NCBI GenBank assembly: GCA_017451735.1
Contig: JAFTNU010000067.1
Span: 1 to 44,664, forward strand
Reading direction: 5' to 3'
DNA length: 44,664 nt
DNA from: Clostridia bacterium
GTDB taxonomy: Bacteria; Bacillota; Clostridia; Oscillospirales; CAG-272
In this document: positions 39,271 to 44,664 of the stretch, piece by piece
Numbering within the stretch: position 1 is the first letter of the stretch
Layout of the letters: the number at the start of each line of letters is the position of its first letter
Position numbers and translations under genes: made by a program
The notes under the pieces: model-generated
What the model was told of the DNA's origin: nothing
Seen by the model: only the letters and a program-made list of their open reading frames with translations
Database searches by the model: none

Positions 39271-39306
39271 GCCGCAAGCGCCGACAGGCCTTGCGGCGCT
39301 CTTTTT
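39271..39306 (+). terminator. Terminator after secG
   Basis: GCCGCAAG (39271-39278) pairs with CTTGCGGC (39290-39297), followed by GCTCTTTTTG. Confidence 0.75.
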
Positions 39307-39337
39307 GTCTGTTAACTTTGTTTTAAGGAGAAAAAGC

Positions 39338-40327
39338 ATGGAATTGTTTCTTCCCACCCTTAATCAGATGGCATATCTGTTTTTGCTGATCGTTATCGGT
39401 TATGTTCTTGCCCGCTTGCGGGTGGTGCCTGACAATGCCGCAGGTGTGCTTTCCAAGTTAGAGAACAATGTGTTCATTCCCGCGTTGGTCATGGGAACCT
39501 TTATGACCAAGTTTACCGTTTCTTCTATCCATACCGCAGGGCGGTTTTTGGTGGCCGGCCTGATCACCGTTGGTGTGACGGCGCCCTTGGCGGTGTTGCT
39601 CGGTAAATTTTGTGACAAGGATCGTTATATCCGTAAGATCTGCACCTACGGATTGGCCTTTTCCAACTTTGCTTTTATGGGGAACGCCATCGTGGAAGGA
39701 TTGTTCGGTACCGATATCCTGTTTGTTTATCTGATTTTCACCTTGCCCTTCTGGGCCTTGATCTACACCTGGGGGGTGCCCGCATTGCTGATGCCCGCCA
39801 GCGAAGGCAAGCGTACGGCCTGGCAACGGATCAAGCCCTTTGTGAACCCTATGTTTATCGGTATGATCATCGGTATCATTCTGGGGCTGCTGCCGTTTTA
39901 CGGGCATGAATATGCGGATTTCGGATTCTTTGGTTCTCTTATCAAGGATTTAGGCAGCTGTATGTCTCCCATTGCCATGATCCTGATCGGTATGACCATT
40001 GCCAAGATCGATCTGAAGGCAACCTTGAAGGCGCCGTCGGTTTATGTGACCTCTGTTATCCGTCTGATCGCCATCCCGTTGGTGACCGTGGCAGTTCTCA
40101 AATTGGTGCTTTATCTGTTCCCGACACTCCCCCGGGAGGTGACCCTTTGTGTGATCTGCGCATTAGCGATGCCCTTGGGACTCAGCACCATCGTGATCCC
40201 CAGCGGATATGGCATGGATACCACCGCGGCCTCCGGCATGGCGCTGGTCTCCCATCTTCTGTCCTGCATCACCATTCCGCTGATCTTTTTGCTGGCACAG
40301 GCCGTGGGAATTCTGCCTATCTTTTGA
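39338..40327 (+). CDS. AEC-family transporter
   Basis: 329-residue membrane protein of the auxin efflux carrier family, about ten helices in two halves, with NNVFIPALVMGTF near the N-terminus and PLGLSTIVIPSGYGMD near the C-terminus. Bacterial members move malate, malonate or similar dicarboxylates; the substrate is unknown. AAGGAG precedes the ATG. No separate promoter is seen, so readthrough of the secG terminator or a weak internal promoter must supply it. Confidence 0.85.
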   Translation: MELFLPTLNQMAYLFLLIVIGYVLARLRVVPDNAAGVLSKLENNVFIPALVMGTFMTKFTVSSIHTAGRFLVAGLITVGVTAPLAVLLGKFCDKDRYIRKICTYGLAFSNFAFMGNAIVEGLFGTDILFVYLIFTLPFWALIYTWGVPALLMPASEGKRTAWQRIKPFVNPMFIGMIIGIILGLLPFYGHEYADFGFFGSLIKDLGSCMSPIAMILIGMTIAKIDLKATLKAPSVYVTSVIRLIAIPLVTVAVLKLVLYLFPTLPREVTLCVICALAMPLGLSTIVIPSGYGMDTTAASGMALVSHLLSCITIPLIFLLAQAVGILPIF

Positions 40328-40328
40328 G

Positions 40329-40361
40329 AACAGCCCGTCGCTCTGCGACGGGCTGTTTTAT
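40329..40361 (+). terminator. Terminator after the AEC transporter
   Basis: AACAGCCCGTCGC-TCT-GCGACGGGCTGTT followed by TTAT. Confidence 0.85.
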
Positions 40362-40400
40362 ATTGCCTGTGCTTGACAGGCAACACTGAGGCGCAGGTGA

Positions 40401-40535
40401 TCGCACAGCTGTCGGTCTGCGGGTGGCATTGGCGGCTCACCCAAGGGCTTTATCAACAAGCAGAAAAACGGCAACTCCGGCATCGAGTTCTCCGGTAACA
40501 AGAAGGTCTGCAGCGTATTTGAGACCGTGCAATAA
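40401..40535 (+). pseudogene. 3' relic of an unidentified gene
   Basis: A 44-codon open stretch with no start codon ends in GGIGGSPKGFINKQKNGNSG, then IEFSGNKKVCSVFETVQ and a stop at 40533-40535. Codon use is gene-like and a strong terminator follows 3 nt later, as after an intact gene. The 5' part of the gene is missing. The family is not recognised. Confidence 0.5.
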
Positions 40536-40537
40536 AC

Positions 40538-40570
40538 AGCAAGGCACCGCCAAAGGGCGGTGCCTTGCTT
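40538..40570 (+). terminator. Terminator of the gene relic
   Basis: AGCAAGGCACCGCC-AAAG-GGCGGTGCCTTGCT, perfect 14-bp stem; only TTC follows. Confidence 0.75.
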
Positions 40571-40623
40571 CACATAGGGGAAAAATCCGTTTCGCATTTT
40601 GATATATTTATCCGATTTTGCAC

Positions 40624-40652
40624 TTGACAACCGTCACATTTTATAATATAGT
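40624..40652 (+). promoter_or_regulatory. SigA promoter of an AraC gene
   Basis: -35 TTGACA at 40624-40629, 17-nt spacer, -10 TATAGT at 40647-40652. Confidence 0.8.
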
Positions 40653-40688
40653 AAAAGTAAAAATAAGAAAAAGGTGGTAAAATCCGAT

Positions 40689-41453
40689 ATGGTCACGATC
40701 GACGGCATGGAATTGATCTATTCCAACATGGGCCTTTTTGACAGCGATAACGATTGGATCCATCCCACAATTACGGTGGACACTTATGAGATCATTTATG
40801 TCATGGAGGGGGAGGTCCATATCCGCGAGGGCGAGACGGTCTATGACCTGCGCAAGGGTGAAATGCTTCTTCTGGAGCCGAACATCGAGCATGGGGGGAC
40901 CGCAGTCAGCCACGGGAGAACCTCCTTTTATTGGCTGCATTATCACTGCTCCGATCCTGCGGCGCTTGCTTTTCCCAAGCGCTTCAGCCCGGAGGCACCG
41001 GTTACCGTTCGCGTGCTCAAGGAGCTGATGCACCTGCAACGCTCCGCGCCGGTCATTGCCGAATTGACGCTGGCGCGCTTTCTGCTGGATGCAGGCAGAG
41101 AGCGGGAATATGGGAATAGCCGTGCCTATGAGATTGCCGAGTACATCCGCGCCAACAGTCGACAGCCTCTGACGGTGAACGCCCTTGCCCGCCGTTTTGG
41201 CTACAGTCCCGACCATCTTTCCCGTCTGTTCAAGCGGGAGTTTGGGTACGATGCCAAAACGGCCATCATCAAAAACCGTGTGGACTATATCGAATCGGTC
41301 TTGCTTCACTCGGGGGATCCGATCAAGGAGATCGCCGTCCGTTGCGGGTTTGAGGATGAAAATGCTTTTGTGAAATTCTTTAAATACCACACCCGCACCA
41401 CACCGTCAGAATTTCGCAACAGATATTTTCACGTGCATATCAACAGTAAATAA
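40689..41453 (+). CDS. AraC-family transcription regulator
   Basis: 254 residues. The cupin domain (TYEIIYVMEGEVHIREGETV then KGEMLLLEPNIEHGG) precedes a C-terminal AraC double HTH (about 150-250; YSPDHLSRLFKREFGYDAKT and CGFEDENAFVKFFKYHTRTT then PSEF). Start at the ATG 40689; the GTG at 40674 lies inside the AAAGGTGG ribosome-binding site. It stands alone with its own promoter and terminator, convergent with an EamA transporter that could be its target. Confidence 0.88.
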   Translation: MVTIDGMELIYSNMGLFDSDNDWIHPTITVDTYEIIYVMEGEVHIREGETVYDLRKGEMLLLEPNIEHGGTAVSHGRTSFYWLHYHCSDPAALAFPKRFSPEAPVTVRVLKELMHLQRSAPVIAELTLARFLLDAGREREYGNSRAYEIAEYIRANSRQPLTVNALARRFGYSPDHLSRLFKREFGYDAKTAIIKNRVDYIESVLLHSGDPIKEIAVRCGFEDENAFVKFFKYHTRTTPSEFRNRYFHVHINSK

Positions 41454-41499
41454 AACACCCCGGAACGGTGCGAGATTCGCACCGTTCCGGGGTGTTTTT
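41452..41499. terminator. Shared terminator between convergent AraC and EamA genes
   Basis: 22-nt near-perfect arms (AAAACACCCCGGAACGGTGC) with GAT loop; overlaps both stop codons. Confidence 0.9.
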
Positions 41500-42418
41500 A
41501 CAGATTGATGATGACCAAAGCGCCAAAGGCGATCAGAATACCGACCATACAGCGTGGAGTGATCTTCTCCTTGAAGAGGATCGCCGCCATCAAAAGCGAG
41601 AGGATCAAGCCGGTGCCCTGCGACAGGGGATAGAGCTGTGCGGGGGAAAGATACCTTGCCGCAGTGGTTGTGAAGAAGGAGTGCAGGAACAGACACAGTG
41701 CCATGATGACAAGATAAGGCAGAACGCCTGTGACAACACGCAGGGCATTCTGCGTTCGGGGGACTGCGGCACCCTTTTTCGTTAGCCGGCCTTTGCAGAT
41801 AACGGCAAGGAGTGGGATGATCAGGACCGCGGCGGAGAACACGTAAGTGTAAAAATTGAATACCGTGGTGCTGCCTGCGGGAAAATCATGGATGAACCAC
41901 TTTTGCGCAAAGGAGGAGACACCGTTGGCGGCGCCGCAAAGCACGAGGAGCAAAAAAGAGGCAAACGTCATCCTTTTTTTGATACGGTTGTTGTAGGTGC
42001 ACATGATGTAGGTGGCGATCAGAAGCAGCCCCAGTCCCACCCATTGCAGGGGCGCGATGGGATCCCCGAAGAGAAAATAGCACAGGAGTAAGGGAACAAG
42101 AACACCCAAGGTGAGAAAAACATCCAGCATCATATAGGCGCCCTGCCGTACGGCAAGCAGCCAGCTGACCACGAAAAGGGAGGTGCCCAGTCCCGAAAGG
42201 GCCGATATCAAAAGCAACTTGCCGTTCACGGCAAGGGCTGTGACGTCCCGCTCATAAAGCAGGATAAAGAAAAAGCCGATCACAATGCAAAGCAGCATGC
42301 GCACGGTGTTGATGAGCATGGCGCCGGAGAGCGTGTCGGCGCTTCCGCTCGTTTTTTTGCCGCAGTAGCCCTTTACGGCGCCGCAAAGGCAGGCGATGCC
42401 TACGAATAAGTAACCCAT
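41498..42418 (-). CDS. EamA/DMT-family transporter
   Basis: 306-residue ten-helix membrane protein of the drug/metabolite transporter superfamily. The two EamA halves are visible, ending GTGLILSLLMAAILFKEKIT then PRCMVGILIAFGALVIINL. Substrate unknown. AAAGGA precedes the ATG. It sits between two AraC genes, divergent from the one at 42572. Confidence 0.8.
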   Translation of the reverse strand: MGYLFVGIACLCGAVKGYCGKKTSGSADTLSGAMLINTVRMLLCIVIGFFFILLYERDVTALAVNGKLLLISALSGLGTSLFVVSWLLAVRQGAYMMLDVFLTLGVLVPLLLCYFLFGDPIAPLQWVGLGLLLIATYIMCTYNNRIKKRMTFASFLLLVLCGAANGVSSFAQKWFIHDFPAGSTTVFNFYTYVFSAAVLIIPLLAVICKGRLTKKGAAVPRTQNALRVVTGVLPYLVIMALCLFLHSFFTTTAARYLSPAQLYPLSQGTGLILSLLMAAILFKEKITPRCMVGILIAFGALVIINL

Positions 42419-42543
42419 AGCATTCCTTTCATCGGGATCGATGTCCGCCGATCCCCGTCGATTTCAACCGCTGCTATTTTATCGCTTTGCGGGGGAAAAA
42501 GCCATATGATATTGTGGAAAAACTGGATTTTTCTCTAAAAACA

Positions 42544-42552
42544 TGTTATACT
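42544..42552 (+). promoter_or_regulatory. Extended -10 promoter of an AraC gene
   Basis: TGT followed by TATACT (42547-42552); the -35 is poor. Confidence 0.5.
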
Positions 42553-42571
42553 GTGGGTGAAAGGCGGTGGT

Positions 42572-43447
42572 ATGATGACAAAAATTGTGGAGATGCGGGA
42601 TCCGACTCTGACCGCAGGAGAGCTTTCGGTGCGGGATGTGGAGGTCATACGTCAGATCTGGCACGACGGCTGGGGATATACGGGCTTTGTGCAGCATCCC
42701 CGCCCCAAAAGCGGATTGGTATTTATCTGCTCCGAGATCGAGGGAACCTTTAGCGTTTTGGGCGGTGAGACCCTGATCGCAAGGCAAGGGGATGTGTTTT
42801 ATGCGCCCCGCGGCTGCCGCTATTCGGTCTCTTTTCGGGGCGGACGCCGGGAGAGCCGCATGGACAGCTACACCGTACATTTTAACTTATACGATGAGGC
42901 GGGAGAGGAGCTCCTCTTTTCCAATCGCCCCGTGATCCTGACCAACGACCCTGCCTGTCGCTTTTCCGCCGGTGCCGAGGCACTCTGGCGGGCGGTGAAT
43001 CGGGCGGAGCTTTCGGCAAACCGCTTCAAGGTCAGCACCAAATTCTTCTCGCTTCTGGATGAGGTGATCGACGAGGTGCGGGTGCGGGATGCGGGGCTTT
43101 ATCCCATCCGCGCGGGTGTGGAGGCTCTTTGCAACGAATGGGATCAAAACGAGCATATGAGCCGCTATGCCGAGCTGTGCGGCGTGTGTGAGAGCTATTT
43201 TTATCTTTTATTCAAAAATTGGGCGGGGATGAGTCCTGTGGAATACCGCAACCGCATCCGTATGACAAGCGCCGCGACGCTCCTTTGCAATACAGATCTG
43301 ACGGTGAGAGAGATTGCCGCCACCGTCGGCTTTGACGACCCCTTTTATTTCAGCCGTGCCTTTCGCCGCACCTTCGGCATCCCACCCTTGCAGTACCGCA
43401 AGGGCGGTGGCAAGGATGAACGCGCATTGCCCCCCGGTGCAACCTGA
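42572..43447 (+). CDS. AraC-family transcription regulator
   Basis: 291 residues. The N-terminal cupin part (LGGETLIARQGDVFYAPRGC) is followed by a linker and an AraC HTH pair (about 190-285; CESYFYLLFKNWAGMSPVEY and VGFDDPFYFSRAFRRTFGIP). Start at the ATG 42572 or 42575 after AAAGGCGG; a GTG at 42557 is less likely. Divergent from the EamA gene, convergent with another AraC gene 42 nt away; no terminator is seen in that gap. Confidence 0.87.
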   Translation: MMTKIVEMRDPTLTAGELSVRDVEVIRQIWHDGWGYTGFVQHPRPKSGLVFICSEIEGTFSVLGGETLIARQGDVFYAPRGCRYSVSFRGGRRESRMDSYTVHFNLYDEAGEELLFSNRPVILTNDPACRFSAGAEALWRAVNRAELSANRFKVSTKFFSLLDEVIDEVRVRDAGLYPIRAGVEALCNEWDQNEHMSRYAELCGVCESYFYLLFKNWAGMSPVEYRNRIRMTSAATLLCNTDLTVREIAATVGFDDPFYFSRAFRRTFGIPPLQYRKGGGKDERALPPGAT

Positions 43448-43489
43448 TCATGGGCCTTGTCCGGCATGCGGATGAGGGCTATCCGTTGG

Positions 43490-44305
43490 CTATGATTGCA
43501 TACGCTTTTTGGCCCGATAAGCACCGGGACTCATGCCCACAAGGGCGGTAAAGGCACGGTAAAAGCTTCGTTCCCCCGAAAAGCCGGCTTCCAATGCGAT
43601 GTCAATGATGTTGAAATCCTTATTGACCAGCAGGGCTTTGGCATAGTCCACGCGCAGAGAATTGAGCAGAGTGCGGAAATTGGTGTGTGGGATGACCGAA
43701 ATGCAATGGGAGATATAATTGGCACTATAGCCTGTGGCGGCACAGACCGAGGAGAGGGAAATGTTCTCCTTGAAATGGTCGTTCATGTAAAGCAGAACCG
43801 AGGCAAGTGCGTCGTTCTTCAGGCTTGCGGCGGTCTGCGGAACGGTGCGCATATATTCTTCAAAGATCGTAAAGGCCAGTGCTTTTGTGGCACGGTAGCG
43901 GATCGGATCGAATTCCAGATGGAGAAAATCATCGCAGGGCGCGGGCAAAGAGCCCTCCACATAGTGCCGCAGGGGCGCGGAGGGGGTGAATACGGCGCGA
44001 TCGCCGCTGATATACATGTTTTCACCCGAAATGAAATCTGAAATGAAATCGTTGGAGAAGCGGCCGATCCAGATATGACAGTAGCTCGGTGTGTGAAAGG
44101 CGTGGGCGCGGAATGGCGTGATCACGGCCAGATCACCCGCATGGGCCACCTCGCGTTTTTTATCCACGGTGATTTCGATCGTCCCCTCCAGCACATATAC
44201 GATCTCGGGGAACTGATGAATGCGTGGGATCATCTCATAGACCCCTTGATGATAGGTGCTTTTCAGCGAACTGCCGTGCCCGAAGTTTTGAAATTGGATG
44301 AACAA
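43490..44305 (-). CDS. AraC-family transcription regulator, TTG start
   Basis: 271 residues. An N-terminal cupin (EIVYVLEGTIEITVDKKREV then HAGDLAVITPFRAHAF) and C-terminal AraC HTH pair (about 170-265; TGYSANYISHCISVIPHTNF and AGFSGERSFYRAFTALVGMS then PGAYRAKK). The start is taken as TTG 44305, 7 nt after GGGAGG; the open frame upstream runs through an inverted repeat. That hairpin stands directly before the ribosome-binding site and may affect expression. Confidence 0.85.
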   Translation of the reverse strand: MFIQFQNFGHGSSLKSTYHQGVYEMIPRIHQFPEIVYVLEGTIEITVDKKREVAHAGDLAVITPFRAHAFHTPSYCHIWIGRFSNDFISDFISGENMYISGDRAVFTPSAPLRHYVEGSLPAPCDDFLHLEFDPIRYRATKALAFTIFEEYMRTVPQTAASLKNDALASVLLYMNDHFKENISLSSVCAATGYSANYISHCISVIPHTNFRTLLNSLRVDYAKALLVNKDFNIIDIALEAGFSGERSFYRAFTALVGMSPGAYRAKKRMQS

Positions 44306-44322
44306 GACGCTACCTCCCTTTA

Positions 44323-44396
44323 GCCTGGCTAGGGACAAGAGAGTGAGTTGAACACGCCCACAACCGCGGTTTTCATTCTCTTGTTCCTAGCCAGGC
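44323..44396. repeat. Inverted repeat in the AraC leader
   Basis: GCCTGGCTAGGGACAAGAGA at 44323-44342 and its inverse at 44377-44396 (1 mismatch, G-U pairing possible), 34-nt loop. Confidence 0.85.
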
Positions 44397-44664
44397 GAAA
44401 ATAATACGAATCCGATCCGGAGCCCGAAAATCATGTCAATGCTGTGTCAAAGGGCTTGCAAATATCCGCTATTTCCTACGCCCTTTTCCTTGCCTTGGCA
44501 AGATTTTCGAGCTCGGGATTTCAAGGAACCTGTAAGCGAAGATTTTTTGAGTGATTTTGATGTTGGACACGCGCAGGAAAGTGTGGACTTTTCAAGCGTG
44601 AACAGCGTGAAAAGCACCGAAAAATCTCGCTTACAGGCGAGTTCGCATTATTTCCGCCTGGCTA
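44388..44664. mobile_element. MITE-like element, possibly cut by the window edge
   Basis: Terminal inverted repeats of about 22 nt (TAGCCAGGCGRAAATAATRC then GAA; 2 differences) at 44388-44409 and 44643-44664 enclose about 230 nt of non-coding, strongly self-complementary sequence. No transposase. Whether the element or its repeat goes on beyond the window cannot be seen. Confidence 0.55.

Larger units (their letters stand above)
44306..44664. other. Gene-free right edge with nested inverted repeats
   Basis: No credible gene. Contains the 20-nt inverted repeat 44323-44342/44377-44396, and a MITE-like unit from 44388 to the edge with further inner inverted pairs: 44420-44432 with 44502-44514 (GAGCCCGAAAATC), AAAGGGC with GCCCTTT, and CCTGTAAGCGA near 44530 with its inverse near 44636. 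Confidence 0.65.

Overview
The window reads as chromosomal DNA of a spore-forming, low-GC-lineage but fairly GC-rich anaerobe, most likely a gut member of class Clostridia (Oscillospirales-like). The pointers are a SCIFF-type radical SAM maturase, two T-box leaders, an aspS-gatCAB operon for indirect Asn-tRNA synthesis, CotF- and SpoVAC-type sporulation proteins, a clostridial Feo operon with a Cys-rich accessory protein, and xylosidases of families GH120 and GH39. Assignment is by protein recognition only; there is no rRNA here.

Layout. 1-2.3 kb: 3' part of a SCIFF maturase overlapping an Arg/Lys/Orn decarboxylase. 2.3-6.3 kb (minus strand): two tandem paralogous GH120 beta-xylosidases. 6.4-9.8 kb: HAD phosphatase, then a Cys-specific T-box leader driving cysE-cysS. 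9.8-13.1 kb: small lipoprotein, unknown 349-aa protein (minus), P-loop kinase, metallophosphoesterase. 13.1-17 kb (minus): membrane protein-trkA-trkH operon. 17-19.8 kb: small lipoprotein, a CotF pair, an acetyltransferase, an acidic-tailed protein, spoVAC. 19.8-22.9 kb: tRNA-Gln with a mirrored 3' end and hairpin cassette, GH39 xylosidase with a frameshifted tail, acyltransferase. 23.07-25.06 kb: AT-rich island bounded by 24-nt inverted repeats, with a toxin/immunity-like pair, a WYL-like protein and a 45-aa Lys-rich protein. 25.1-30.1 kb (minus): T-box(Asn)-aspS-gatC-gatA-gatB. 30.3-34 kb: feoA-feoA-feoB-Cys-rich protein-HMA protein under tandem DtxR-like operators. 34-36 kb: PfkB kinase, AraC regulator, small convergent gene. 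36-37.2 kb: tRNA-Ser(TGA) and degenerate copies of its 5' half. 37.2-40.4 kb: Na+/proline-type symporter, secG, AEC transporter. 40.4-44.3 kb: gene relic, three AraC regulators and an EamA transporter. 44.3 kb to the end: nested inverted repeats that look like a MITE cut by the window edge.

How the parts fit. Xylo-oligosaccharide use (GH120 x2, GH39), sugar phosphorylation and several AraC regulators suggest plant-glycan metabolism. Two T-boxes link amino-acid supply to aminoacylation: UGC (Cys) controls Ser acetylation plus CysRS, and AAC (Asn) controls AspRS plus GatCAB. The most striking observation is that the operon's GatA is short and, by eye, lacks all three amidase catalytic residues (Lys, cis-Ser, Ser nucleophile), while GatB, GatC and AspRS look intact. 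The second is the small AT-rich island bounded by inverted repeats. The third is the unusual decay and duplication around both tRNA genes.
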